Of a stretch of 19,993 bases of DNA, positions 1 through 8,478 are shown one piece after another. The stretch comes from Hyphomonas sp. UBA5111 (lineage in GTDB: Bacteria > Pseudomonadota > Alphaproteobacteria > Caulobacterales > Hyphomonadaceae). The notes under the pieces were generated by a model. The model ran no database searches and was not told the origin of the DNA. It saw only the letters and a program-made list of their open reading frames with translations. Numbering within the stretch: position 1 is the stretch's first letter; every line of letters begins with the position of its first letter. A program made the position numbers and the translations under genes. Location of the stretch: positions 765 to 20,757 of the forward strand of contig DHZF01000114.1 of NCBI GenBank assembly GCA_002414505.1. Reading direction: 5' to 3'.

Positions 1-28
1 TCGGGTCGGCGGTGAAGCTCTTGTGCAT
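1..28 (-). CDS. possible start of a leftward gene cut by the window edge
   Basis: An ATG on the minus strand (26-28) opens nine codons that stay open to the left edge (MHKSFTADP). A purine-rich AAAGGG lies about 10 bases upstream, an acceptable but long ribosome-site spacing. If real, it is divergent from the TPR lipoprotein gene at 147. Two plus-strand frames are also open from the edge, to stops at 57-59 and 89-91, so the 3' end of a rightward gene is equally possible. Nine residues are too few to name a product. I see no promoter or repeat in the rest of 29-146. Confidence 0.22.
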
Positions 29-146
29 GGAATTCAGCCCTTTCAGGGGGAAGAGTTAATGGAATCTGCTGAGGCGTTAACTGATCCTTGACGCCCTTCG
101 GTCCAGACTCACTGCAGTGCCCCAGATACAAACCCGGAGTCCGCTC

Positions 147-1118
147 ATGTCCAGAGCCAAAACGTCACTGACTGCGCTGATCCTGGTGCTCGGTGCCTGC
201 GCATCGACCCCGGATCCGGAAGCTGAGGCCCAGGCCGAATTGGCGCGTGCCATCGAGGACGCGACGAAACCGGCCACGCCGGAAGAAATCGAGGCCGCCA
301 ACAATTCAGACCCGCTGACCAAGGCCAATTTCTGGGCCAATGAATACAACAAGTCCCCGAAGGACCTCGACGTGGCGATGACATTCGTGTCAGCCTTGCG
401 GGGGATTGGCTCGAATGAACGTGCCATTGAGGTGCTGTCCCAGACATTGGTGGAGTATCCGGACAATCCGGACCTGCTGATGGCGCTCGGCAAGGTATTC
501 TCGGCGGAAGACAATTTGATGGGCGCCGCGCGCGCTTTTGAAAAAGCGGCCGTCGTGATGCCGGAACGGGCAGACGCCTGGTCGGCCTTTGGCATCACCC
601 TGGACAAACTGGAACGCCATGACATGGCGCAGGCAGCCTATGACAAGGCGCTGGCCCTGGAACCGACCCGCACCACAACCTTGGCGAATTATGGCCTGTC
701 CCTCGCCCTGAGCGGCGACCTGACAGGGGCCGAGGCGAAACTGCGCCTCGCTGCCGAGCAGCCCGACGCCGATTTGCGCGTCACCGAAAATCTGGCCCTG
801 ATCCTTGGCCTTCAGGGCCGGTACGACGAAATGGCCGCCGTGAGCAGCCGGTACGCACCGGAAAGTGTCGTGAAGAAGAATACCGCTCTGCTGCAGGAGA
901 TGGTCCAGCCGGTCCGCTCCTGGGACGCGCTGGAAGAGGCCCCAAGAGCCAGCGCGCCGTCACGTCCGGCAACCGCCGAGCGTCCCAAAGCGAGCGCCTC
1001 CAAGCCAGTGGCCTCCGAAAGCCTGTCGCTTGCCGGGCCTGCCTCGGATGACGAGACGCAAGCCGACGCCCCTGCCCCGGCCGCCACCGGGCTGCGTCTG
1101 CGCCGCACACCCGGCTGA
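147..1118 (+). CDS. tadD: TadD-like TPR lipoprotein of the Tad/Flp pilus
   Basis: This encodes a 323-aa exported lipoprotein with tetratricopeptide repeats, of the kind that supports Flp pilus assembly (TadD/pilotin-like role known from the family; exact role inferred). The ATG at 147 is preferred over an in-frame GTG at 117, because GGAG at 136-139 sits seven bases upstream and the protein then begins with a compact signal peptide ending in the lipobox LGAC (Cys18). Residues about 72-236 form helical TPR units; the one near 128-172 (GAARAFEKAAVVMPERADAW, then DMAQAAYDKALALEP) is the clearest. Residues about 258-323 are a Pro/Ala-rich, probably disordered tail ending in RLRRTPG. In many tad loci tadD follows tadC on the same strand. 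Here it faces tadC and must have its own promoter. The family call is firm, the symbol less so. Confidence 0.82.
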   Translation: MSRAKTSLTALILVLGACASTPDPEAEAQAELARAIEDATKPATPEEIEAANNSDPLTKANFWANEYNKSPKDLDVAMTFVSALRGIGSNERAIEVLSQTLVEYPDNPDLLMALGKVFSAEDNLMGAARAFEKAAVVMPERADAWSAFGITLDKLERHDMAQAAYDKALALEPTRTTTLANYGLSLALSGDLTGAEAKLRLAAEQPDADLRVTENLALILGLQGRYDEMAAVSSRYAPESVVKKNTALLQEMVQPVRSWDALEEAPRASAPSRPATAERPKASASKPVASESLSLAGPASDDETQADAPAPAATGLRLRRTPG

Positions 1119-1128
1119 TACCCGTCTC

Positions 1129-1169
1129 TGAAAAAGCAAACGCGCCCGCCAGACCAGCCAGCGAGCGCG
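1129..1169 (-). terminator. rho-independent terminator of the leftward flp-tadC unit
   Basis: In minus-strand RNA the arms at 1158-1169 and 1141-1152 form a 12-bp stem with three G-U pairs around a 5-base loop (1153-1157). The stem is followed by the T-rich tract TTTGCTTTTTC (about 1130-1140 on the plus strand as its complement). It begins about 22 bases after the tadC stop. On the plus strand the same arms give three A-C mismatches and no T-tract follows, so the element appears directional and ends the pilus transcript rather than tadD. Confidence 0.72.
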
Positions 1170-1191
1170 CTCCACTGAAGTCACCCGGACC

Positions 1192-2211
1192 TCAGCCCCA
1201 GTTCGTATCCGTCTGTTCAATCGCCGGCGTCGATGCCTGATCTCCGGCCTGTGATGACTTGAAGCCGATATAGGCAGGGCCCAGCACGACCAGGAACAGG
1301 ACCGGCAGGAAGAACAGGATCATCGGCACGGTCAGCTGCGCCGGCAGGGCAGCAGCTTTCTTCTCGGCCTGCGCCATACGCATGTCGCGATTTTCCTTGG
1401 CCATGACCCGCAGCGCATCGCCAAGCGGCGTCCCGTAACGTTCTGCCTGGCCGAGCGCCATACAGACGGCCTTGATGCCATCATTGCCGGTCCGTTTGGC
1501 AAGGTTTTCATACGCCTGACGGCGTTCCGGAAGATAGGAAAGTTCCGCCACGGTCAGGCCGAATTCCTCGGCGAGTTCCGAGGAGGCCGAGCCCACTTCC
1601 TGGCTGACTTTCGAAAAGCCGAGTTCAATCGACATGCCCGCTTCAACGCAGATCAGCAGCATGTCGAGCGCATCCGGGAAAGCGCGCATGATGGATTGCT
1701 GGCGCTTCTGCGCGATATTGGACACGTAGATATTGGGGGCATAGAAGCCCGCCGCCGCGCCGAACAGGGGCGAGCCATATTTCAATGCGGGCGCAAAGCC
1801 GTGATCATTGACGAAGAAGATATACAGGAACACCAGAAGCGCGCCGGCAAAGGGCAGCGTCATCCGGGCGAAATAGAACGCCGCCAGCGGCGCAGGCCCG
1901 CGCAGGCCCGCCTTGGCAAGATTGTTGACGATGTTCGGATCTTCGAGCGCTTTCGCAAGATTGAGCTTGGACGAGATGCTTCCGATTGCGGAGTCATCCG
2001 TGCGGCGCAGCCCCTTGGGATTGTCCAGAGCGGCGCGGCTCTGCTTGCGCAGTTTTTCGCGTTGTTCCGTCACGGCCTTGAGACGCGTCTCAAGCTTGTC
2101 CGTCTGCAAATATGGCAGGAGCACGGAAATGATCGTGCCGAAGACAGCAAGGGCAATCAGCAGGGCGGCAACAGCGTCAGGCTTGGCCAGCGATACAAGG
2201 ATGTCTGTCAT
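1192..2211 (-). CDS. tadC: TadC, inner-membrane platform protein of the Tad pilus
   Basis: This 339-aa polytopic membrane protein belongs to the type II secretion GspF family. With TadB it forms the inner-membrane platform on which the CpaF ATPase drives pilin assembly (family knowledge). It shows an N-terminal membrane helix (about 14-35), a charged cytoplasmic stretch (about 38-85), membrane segments near 108-132 and 145-160, and the T2SSF domain from about 168 with FPDALDMLLICVEAGMSIE, where TadB has FADALDIIVRGVKSGLPLN. The C-terminal helices at about 292-317 end the fold. The ATG at 2211 follows the tadB stop by nine bases, with TAAGGCG as a modest ribosome site overlapping the tadB end. 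It is the last gene of the leftward unit, and a terminator follows. Length is normal for the family. Confidence 0.93.
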   Translation of the reverse strand: MTDILVSLAKPDAVAALLIALAVFGTIISVLLPYLQTDKLETRLKAVTEQREKLRKQSRAALDNPKGLRRTDDSAIGSISSKLNLAKALEDPNIVNNLAKAGLRGPAPLAAFYFARMTLPFAGALLVFLYIFFVNDHGFAPALKYGSPLFGAAAGFYAPNIYVSNIAQKRQQSIMRAFPDALDMLLICVEAGMSIELGFSKVSQEVGSASSELAEEFGLTVAELSYLPERRQAYENLAKRTGNDGIKAVCMALGQAERYGTPLGDALRVMAKENRDMRMAQAEKKAAALPAQLTVPMILFFLPVLFLVVLGPAYIGFKSSQAGDQASTPAIEQTDTNWG

Positions 2212-2220
2212 CGCCGCGCC

Positions 2221-3249
2221 TTACAAATCGAAATTGATCATCTTGCGCATGACGAAGATGCCCATGGACATCATCACCACACCGATGGTGAGAAACAGGT
2301 GACCGGTATCGGTCGTGAACAGCTGCATGACATAGGCCGGGGTCGTCATGTAGACGAGAAAGCCCACGACAAAAGGCAATGCCCCGATGATCATGGCAGA
2401 GGCCTTGGCCTCCGACGACATGGCCTTGACCTTTTCGCGCATCATCTTGCGCGCACGGATCACGCTGGACAAATTGCCGAGCGCCTCCGACAGATTACCC
2501 CCCGCCTTCGACTGGATCATCAGCACGATCATGAAGAAGTTCACTTCCTGCAACGGCACGCGCTTGTAGAAAGTGTTCAGCGAACGTTCGAGCCCTGCCC
2601 CCATTGAGAGGTTGTCGGTCAGCATCGCGAATTCCGTTCGCAACGGCTCCGGGGATTCCTTCGAAATGATCCGGACACATTCATTCAGCGGCAAGCCGGA
2701 CTTCACACCACGTACAATGATATCCAGGGCATCTGCGAACTGGTTGATCATTTTCTTGTTGCGGCCATTGGTGAGCATGCCAAGCAGAATACGTGGCAGG
2801 CCGACGGCGCCGAAGAAGAAGGCGCCACCCACCAGGGCCGGGCGGCTCTTGAACGAAATCCCGCTGATCACGAGCCCGTCAAAGCCCAGAATATAGACGG
2901 TGCCGCCCAGGGCCAGGCCGAGAACGAGCGAGAAAATCCAGAATGCCGAAACGGGCACATCCAGCCCTGCCTGGGTCAGGCGCGATTGCAGGTTTTGCGG
3001 CCGGATGGACTTGCGCCGCTCCTTGTCCTGCTTGCGCATTGTGTCCAGCATGTCCTGGGTCTTCTGGCGGCGCTTGGCATTCTCATCCATCACCTTGCCG
3101 CGCCGGCCCGACCCCGTTCCGCCGGTACCAATTGCCTTCGCCCGTTTGCGGGCGGCTTCGGACTTATCGCCCGTCAACGCGAGACCGACACCGGCAATCG
3201 TCAGGAAGGCCAGTCCGCCGATGACATATATCAACATGTTACCGTCCAT
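2221..3249 (-). CDS. tadB: TadB, inner-membrane platform protein of the Tad pilus
   Basis: This 342-aa T2SSF-domain membrane protein is the partner of TadC in the pilus assembly platform. It has an N-terminal helix (about 5-25), a basic cytoplasmic region rich in Lys/Arg (about 30-88), two membrane segments (about 103-122 and 138-158), then the T2SSF domain with FADALDIIVRGVKSGLPLNE and QSKAGGNLSEALGNLSSVIR, and two C-terminal helices (about 288-306 and 316-334). The ATG at 3249 has GGGAGCC upstream and lies three bases after the cpaF stop, so it is translated with cpaF. An in-frame ATG four codons later is an alternative start. Called cpaG in Caulobacter nomenclature. Confidence 0.93.
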   Translation of the reverse strand: MDGNMLIYVIGGLAFLTIAGVGLALTGDKSEAARKRAKAIGTGGTGSGRRGKVMDENAKRRQKTQDMLDTMRKQDKERRKSIRPQNLQSRLTQAGLDVPVSAFWIFSLVLGLALGGTVYILGFDGLVISGISFKSRPALVGGAFFFGAVGLPRILLGMLTNGRNKKMINQFADALDIIVRGVKSGLPLNECVRIISKESPEPLRTEFAMLTDNLSMGAGLERSLNTFYKRVPLQEVNFFMIVLMIQSKAGGNLSEALGNLSSVIRARKMMREKVKAMSSEAKASAMIIGALPFVVGFLVYMTTPAYVMQLFTTDTGHLFLTIGVVMMSMGIFVMRKMINFDL

Positions 3250-3252
3250 GCG

Positions 3253-4761
3253 TCAGGCTCCCAACTCGTCGAGTGCCGCGGCAAGATCGCGTTCCATGTT
3301 GTAGTAGGAGGCGCGCTCCCAGAAGCGCGGCCGGCCGACGCCGGTGCCCCTGTGGGTGCCGGACACCTTGCCGTCTTCGTCTTCCCCGTCGATCTCGTAT
3401 TTCAGGACATCCTGCAACACGATCGTTTCGCCTTCGAGGCCCATGACCTCGGTAATGTTCATGATGCGGCGCGAGCCATCCCGCAGGCGGGACGCCTGAA
3501 CCACCACATCAATGGACCCGACGATCATTTCACGGATCGTCTTCGCAGGCAGCGAGAAGCCGCCCATCGTAATCATGGATTCCACACGAGAAAGGGCTTC
3601 GCGAGGGCTGTTGGCGTGCAGCGTACCCATTGATCCGTCATGGCCTGTATTCATGGCCTGCAAAAGGTCGAAGGCTTCCGGTCCACGCACCTCGCCCACG
3701 ATGATCCGCTCAGGACGCATACGCAGACAGTTCTTGACGAGATCCCGCATGGTGATCTCACCAGAGCCCTCAATGTTGGGCGGGCGTGTTTCGAGCCGCA
3801 CGACATGCGGTTGCTGCAGCTGGAGTTCCGCGGAGTCTTCGCAGGTAATGACGCGCTCGGTCGGATCGATAAAGCCGGTCAGACAGTTGAGCAGGGTCGT
3901 CTTGCCCGAACCGGTACCTCCGGAGATCAGGACATTGCAGCGCGAATGGCCGATGATGCGCAGGATTTCTGCACCCGGTTCTGAAATCGATCCGAAATTC
4001 ACGAGGTCCTGAAGGCGCAGCTTGTCCTTTTTGAACTTACGAATGGTCAGGGTTGGGCCATCAATCGCCAGCGGCGGCGCAATCACGTTCACACGAGACC
4101 CGTCCAGCAGGCGGGCGTCACAGATCGGCGAGGAATCATCGACGCGGCGGCCGACCTGACTCACAATGCGCTGACAGATGTTCATCAGCTGCGCATTGTC
4201 GCGGAAGCGGATATTGGTACGCTCGATCTTGCCGTTGACTTCGATATAGGTCGTGTCGGCGCCATTGACCATGATATCGGCGATGTCATCCCGGGCCAGC
4301 AGCGGCTCCAGCGGACCATAGCCCAGCACATCATTACAGATATCGTCGAGCAGCTGTTCCTGCTCCGAGATCGACATCACCACATTCTTGATGCTGATGA
4401 TTTCGACCACGATGTCGCGGATTTCCTCGCGCGCACTCTCGGCGTCCAGCTGAGCCAGCTGCGACAGGTCGATCGTGTCGATCAGCGCGTTGAAGATGGT
4501 CATCTTCGTCGCGTAATACTGGTCCGATTGCTGGTTGACCTTGCGAACAGGTTCCGGCTTGGCTTCCGGCGCCTGGACGCGCACCGGCTTGGAGCCGGCC
4601 GAAGGTGGTTTCGGCGCGCCTTTCACCGGCACCGGTTCGGGCACCGCTGGTTTCTTGGGTGTGGGCTTCGGCTTTGCTGCCGCCGCCGGGGCCGGCTTTG
4701 GAGCCGGCGCAGCGGGCGTCGTCAGTGGCGCGCTTGTGGCAGGTCGTTTTCCAAAGGCCAT
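3253..4761 (-). CDS. cpaF: CpaF/TadA, ATPase driving Tad pilus assembly
   Basis: This 502-aa cytoplasmic secretion ATPase of the PulE/VirB11 type powers Flp pilus extension (in some Tad systems also retraction) as a hexamer on TadB/TadC. Residues 1-75 are a low-complexity Pro/Ala/Lys segment, probably a flexible linker. An N-terminal domain follows (about 80-225, with [10 protein letters not shown] and [13 protein letters not shown]). The core shows Walker A GGTGSGKT (281-288), an Asp box around [11 protein letters not shown] (305-315), Walker [12 protein letters not shown] (353-363) and a His box in [14 protein letters not shown] (373-386). Every catalytic motif is intact. The ATG at 4761 has AGGGGGAA six bases upstream. 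It lies 19 bases after the cpaE stop and ends three bases before tadB. Confidence 0.96.
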   Translation of the reverse strand: MAFGKRPATSAPLTTPAAPAPKPAPAAAAKPKPTPKKPAVPEPVPVKGAPKPPSAGSKPVRVQAPEAKPEPVRKVNQQSDQYYATKMTIFNALIDTIDLSQLAQLDAESAREEIRDIVVEIISIKNVVMSISEQEQLLDDICNDVLGYGPLEPLLARDDIADIMVNGADTTYIEVNGKIERTNIRFRDNAQLMNICQRIVSQVGRRVDDSSPICDARLLDGSRVNVIAPPLAIDGPTLTIRKFKKDKLRLQDLVNFGSISEPGAEILRIIGHSRCNVLISGGTGSGKTTLLNCLTGFIDPTERVITCEDSAELQLQQPHVVRLETRPPNIEGSGEITMRDLVKNCLRMRPERIIVGEVRGPEAFDLLQAMNTGHDGSMGTLHANSPREALSRVESMITMGGFSLPAKTIREMIVGSIDVVVQASRLRDGSRRIMNITEVMGLEGETIVLQDVLKYEIDGEDEDGKVSGTHRGTGVGRPRFWERASYYNMERDLAAALDELGA

Positions 4762-4780
4762 ATGAAATTCCCCCTAAGGG

Positions 4781-6163
4781 TCACTTTCCCAGCAATTTCT
4801 TAAAGAACGACTTCTCCTGAGGCTCCACGGCCCGTCCAGTCAGTGTGGAGGCCAGGTGGTCTATCGCCTGTGCGGATTTGGACGCCGGATCGGTCTCGGA
4901 GATCATCTGGCCATTATTGGCCGCCGTCCCGAACAATTCCGGATCGAAGGGCAGGATGACATCCGGCTCGACGCCGATCGCTGCAGCGAAATCCTTCACC
5001 GGAATTTCCGGACGCTTGGGCACACCGCTCATATTCAGCACAAGGCGCGGCGGATGGTCGTTCGGGCGCTTCGCTCTCAACTGGTCAATCATGTTCTTGC
5101 CATTGCGGAGCGAGGCTAGGTCCGGCTGGCACACCACGATCACCTCGTCAGAGGCGACCAGCGTGTTGAGCATCCAGGTCGACCACATATGCGGCAGGTC
5201 GAGCACCAGGTAAGGCACATTGCGGCGCACGCCTTCGATCACTGTCGAATAGGCTTCGTCAGGAATGTCCATGATCTGGTTGATCGTGGCGGGTGCGGTG
5301 AACAGGGACAGTCGGTCTGTCGGCTTGGCCAGCAGCCTTTCGATCACGCTCTCATCGGCGCGCTCTGGCGCCAACAGGGCATCGGCAACGGTTTGCGGGG
5401 TTTCCTGGTTGAAGTCGAGCGCCGTCGTCCCGAAGGACAGGTCGAGATCGACCAGCGTGGTATTGACCTTGATGTTTTCGGAGAGTGCCCAGGAGAGATT
5501 GTGTGCAATCGTCGAGGCCCCTACCCCGCCCTTGGCACCGACCACCGAGATCTGCTTGCCCACAAAGGGCGCGTCCGGATTCACGAACAGGTCAGCGACC
5601 GACCGGATGATCTGAAGCGGCTGGAATGGCGGCACCAGATACTCGCTCACCCCGCGCGCAATCAGCTGGCGGTAGAGCGTGATGTCGTTGACCGCCCCGA
5701 TCACCATCACCTTGACGGAATCATCGCAATGTTCCGCCAGCGCGTCGATTTCGCGGAGGACCTGCCCGGCCGAATCCGAAGATTCGATCATCAGAAGGTT
5801 TGGAGTCGGGTTTTCGCTCATATAGGCGATGGCCGCCGGGATTCCGCCCGGGATGCACTCGATTGTCGCGCGTCCCATGCGGCGATCCTGGGCACAGACC
5901 TCCAAAAGGCCGCGCGTTTCTGCGCGCTCATAGAACAGTTTGATGGAAATGGCCGGCAACATGACGTCACCACCCGTCGGCTCTGCATGACCCAGGCCGT
6001 GTGCATCATTGTCAGCCGTCAGGCCTGAATGAGCGGGCTCCGGAGCGGCCTCTTCCGTAACACTCTGGGCCTCTCCCATATCCGGCTGATCAAGATCAGA
6101 CAGCGGATCTTCAGAAAAGACGTCTTCGAAGTCGTCGTCGAACAGTGCGTTTTCGTTAGACAT
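4781..6163 (-). CDS. cpaE: CpaE/TadZ, MinD/ParA-like pilus localisation protein
   Basis: This 460-aa protein is of the CpaE/TadZ family, which places the Tad machinery, at the pole in Caulobacter (family knowledge). Residues 1-65 are acidic and likely disordered. Residues about 70-195 resemble an atypical receiver domain. From 203 a MinD/ParA ATPase fold begins: QISVVGAKGGVGASTIAHN carries a deviant P-loop KGGVGAS (211-217) that keeps the first signature Lys but has Ala where the P-loop Lys normally stands. LVDLDLSFG (about 237-245) is the Walker A' region and VLDLPHMW a Walker B-like strand. The ATG at 6163 has only a distant AAAAGGG about 13 bases upstream, so its ribosome site is weak. It lies 26 bases after cpaD. 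Confidence 0.94.
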   Translation of the reverse strand: MSNENALFDDDFEDVFSEDPLSDLDQPDMGEAQSVTEEAAPEPAHSGLTADNDAHGLGHAEPTGGDVMLPAISIKLFYERAETRGLLEVCAQDRRMGRATIECIPGGIPAAIAYMSENPTPNLLMIESSDSAGQVLREIDALAEHCDDSVKVMVIGAVNDITLYRQLIARGVSEYLVPPFQPLQIIRSVADLFVNPDAPFVGKQISVVGAKGGVGASTIAHNLSWALSENIKVNTTLVDLDLSFGTTALDFNQETPQTVADALLAPERADESVIERLLAKPTDRLSLFTAPATINQIMDIPDEAYSTVIEGVRRNVPYLVLDLPHMWSTWMLNTLVASDEVIVVCQPDLASLRNGKNMIDQLRAKRPNDHPPRLVLNMSGVPKRPEIPVKDFAAAIGVEPDVILPFDPELFGTAANNGQMISETDPASKSAQAIDHLASTLTGRAVEPQEKSFFKKLLGK

Positions 6164-6189
6164 GATCTACTAAACCCTTTTCGTGCCCA

Positions 6190-6900
6190 CTAATTGCCGA
6201 CCGCAGTCGACACGGCGCCGGATTCGTCCTGGCTCCGTTCGGCGCCAGTTGCTTCCCCATCACGGAACTTGCCGAGAATAGTGCTGCGGCGCAGAGAGTC
6301 GCCTTCATCCAGGGACCGCTGGCCCAGAAGGTCGGCCGGATCGGCGATCATTGCCGCAAGATTTGTTCTGACCGCACAGCCAAGTGTCGGCATTTCATTG
6401 TTCGATGAGATGTCGGCCATGTTGATCGCGGCCAATGACGGGCAGTCCGGAGCAATTGCATCATACGCCTGGTAAGCAAGGATCAGAGGTTCGGAGACGG
6501 TCGAGTCCGCGCCGTGGCTGCTGCCAGAAATCTCTTCATACTCGATGCCGTTTTCCCAGGCGATCTCCCGCGCTTCGACCACAGCCGACACCGCGAGTTG
6601 CGGATTGGCGGAGGATTCCGGCAGAGACATGATCAGCGGACCATGTCCGACCGACCGATAGCTCGCCACGAAATTCTGGATACGGGCCTTGTCGCTGAGG
6701 CTCAGCTGGCTGGCGGCGGGGTGAATATCGATTTCGAGAAATTCCGTCCGCTTCGCGACCGTGATCGCATTGCGATCAAGCGGTGTCCCCTGCAGGTACG
6801 AGGCGGGCACCGCGGTCGGCGCGGCACTGGAACATGCCGTGACTGCCAGAGCGCCAAACGCCGCGGCCAGAGCAAGAGGTGAAGTCATAAGCCTGGTCAT
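6190..6900 (-). CDS. cpaD: CpaD, pilus assembly lipoprotein
   Basis: This 236-aa exported protein is of the CpaD family, found next to the secretin in alphaproteobacterial Tad loci. The reading frame is open further upstream to 7038, but that part overlaps cpaC. The ATG at 6900 is chosen because it lies ten bases past the cpaC stop with GAGGAG/GGGG upstream, and because the protein then starts with a signal peptide ending in a lipobox-like VTAC (Cys near residue 23). A second ATG at 6888 is also possible. The mature part holds family-like text such as DIHPAASQLSLSD, the VSAVVEAREIAWENGIEYEEIS region, and GCAVRTNLAAMIADPADLLGQR near the C-terminus. It probably sits at the outer membrane with CpaC (inference). 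Confidence 0.9.
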   Translation of the reverse strand: MTRLMTSPLALAAAFGALAVTACSSAAPTAVPASYLQGTPLDRNAITVAKRTEFLEIDIHPAASQLSLSDKARIQNFVASYRSVGHGPLIMSLPESSANPQLAVSAVVEAREIAWENGIEYEEISGSSHGADSTVSEPLILAYQAYDAIAPDCPSLAAINMADISSNNEMPTLGCAVRTNLAAMIADPADLLGQRSLDEGDSLRRSTILGKFRDGEATGAERSQDESGAVSTAVGN

Positions 6901-6910
6901 CCTGGATCCC

Positions 6911-8476
6911 CTACTCCTCAATGAATCCGACGGGTGCACGGTAGTCGGCGGCGTCAACCTTGGCGCCGTTCTTGCCATACTGTTCGTTGATCTTTCCGAA
7001 GAAGATGGTCTTGGCGTCCGAGGCATTGGCAAAGCCATCTGCTGGCGTGCGCAACTGATCCTTGGACGTTGGGTCCACTAGGTATGGCGTTACGATCACG
7101 ACCAGTTCGGTCTCTTCCTGAATAAAGTCGCGGGACTGGAACAGCGCGCCCAGAATCGGCAGCTTCTTCAGGCCCGGAATCTGGTCGAGCGTCTGACGCG
7201 ACCGCGTCTGGATCAGGCCGGCCATCATCATCGATCCGCCCGATGGCAGTTCGATCGTGGATTCAGCCCGCCGCACCGACAGGGCCGGGAGCGTCACGCC
7301 TTCAACCGTGACGACGTTGCCGCTGTCATCAATCGTGGTCGTGCTGGTGCCCTGAAAGGCGCCCTCGGACGACAATTCGGAGACTTCCGTGGAAACTTTC
7401 AGCGAGATACGGCCTTCCGACAGGACGACAGGTGTAAATCCGAGGCCCACACCATACGGCTTGAACTCGACGGTGATGCGCCCGTTATTATCCTGACCCA
7501 CAGGGACCGGGAATTCACCGCCTGCGAGGAATTTCGCCGCTTCCCCGGACATGGCGACAATGTTCGGTTCTGCCAGCGTACGCACGATGCCAATCCGCTC
7601 AAGCGCATTGATCTCGGCGCCAATGCTGGATTGCAGGTCTGTGCCGACATAGTTCTGATAGCCAATTGTGCCGCCGAAGCCGCCCAGGCTCTGCCCCTGA
7701 ACCGGGAAGCTCAGGGAACTGCCAATATCGCCATTGAAGGAATATGGCAGGCCGGGGGCCAGCGTCGTCGTACCGGTATCGACAGGAACCCCGGATCCAT
7801 TGTCGGCGAAAAGCTGACGCTCGACCAGCGCAGCAAGATCGCCAAAGCCCGGCGAGCCGGTCAAATTGATGCCGAGTTGCTTGACGGCATTACGCTGCAT
7901 TTCGACAATGCGGACTTCCAGGAGAACCTGGTCCTTTGCCGCAATACTGACCATATTGATGACCTGCGTCGCATCATCGGCCTGCACATAGGCTGACACC
8001 AGCCGCTCAACCGCATTGGATGCCGTGAGACTGTCGGCCGTTCCGGTCAGGACCACGCTGCCATTCATGCCCTCAATGTGGACACGCGCGCCCGGAACAT
8101 GACGCGCCACCAGCTGTTCCAGCGAGACCATGTCCATTTCAACGCCGATTTCGAGGTTAAGAATCTGGTTTCCGGCGCGATCAAAGACGAATGCATTGGT
8201 CTGGCCGAAACTCACTCCCCGGAAGATGATCCGCTTGGCGGTCTGCACGACCGCGTCCGCAATCTCCGGATTGGTGATGACCACATCAGATGCAGGCGTG
8301 TCGAGTTCGACAATCATCGACTTGTTCAGGCCAAGCGTGACCTGCTGGCTGTAATCCGACTCGCCGGGATGGGTGATACGTGTGCCCATCCGTGCCGACT
8401 CGGCCTGTGCCGCCGGCATGAACGCAATGGCTGCCGCCAGCGCTGCTACACCCGACAAAGACTTGGACATTCTCAT
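6911..8476 (-). CDS. cpaC: CpaC/RcpA, outer-membrane secretin of the Tad pilus
   Basis: This 521-aa secretin forms the outer-membrane channel for the Flp pilus. A signal peptide (1-25, ending PAAQA) is followed by the pilus secretin N-terminal domain (about 45-115, with GLNKSMIVELDTPASDVVI and GVSFGQTNAFVFDRAGNQI), a BON-like module (about 118-175), and the secretin domain (about 280-490). The secretin domain contains VRTLAEPNIVAMSGEAAKFL, IELPSGGSMMMAGLI and VIVTPYLVDP, the classic C-terminal signature. A 20-residue tail ends in GFIEE. The ATG at 8476 has GGGGGAAG a few bases upstream; an in-frame ATG two codons later is an alternative. Only two bases separate it from the cpaB stop. Confidence 0.96.
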   Translation of the reverse strand: MRMSKSLSGVAALAAAIAFMPAAQAESARMGTRITHPGESDYSQQVTLGLNKSMIVELDTPASDVVITNPEIADAVVQTAKRIIFRGVSFGQTNAFVFDRAGNQILNLEIGVEMDMVSLEQLVARHVPGARVHIEGMNGSVVLTGTADSLTASNAVERLVSAYVQADDATQVINMVSIAAKDQVLLEVRIVEMQRNAVKQLGINLTGSPGFGDLAALVERQLFADNGSGVPVDTGTTTLAPGLPYSFNGDIGSSLSFPVQGQSLGGFGGTIGYQNYVGTDLQSSIGAEINALERIGIVRTLAEPNIVAMSGEAAKFLAGGEFPVPVGQDNNGRITVEFKPYGVGLGFTPVVLSEGRISLKVSTEVSELSSEGAFQGTSTTTIDDSGNVVTVEGVTLPALSVRRAESTIELPSGGSMMMAGLIQTRSRQTLDQIPGLKKLPILGALFQSRDFIQEETELVVIVTPYLVDPTSKDQLRTPADGFANASDAKTIFFGKINEQYGKNGAKVDAADYRAPVGFIEE

Positions 8477-8478
8477 TC

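Noticed and set aside
1696..2607. Open frame of about 300 codons opposite tadC and the end of tadB
   Set aside because: Spans two real genes and their junction on the other strand; His/Arg/Asp-rich and featureless.
5189..6028. Open frame of about 280 codons opposite cpaE
   Set aside because: Antisense shadow of a well-supported gene; Arg/His/Asp-rich text with no motif.
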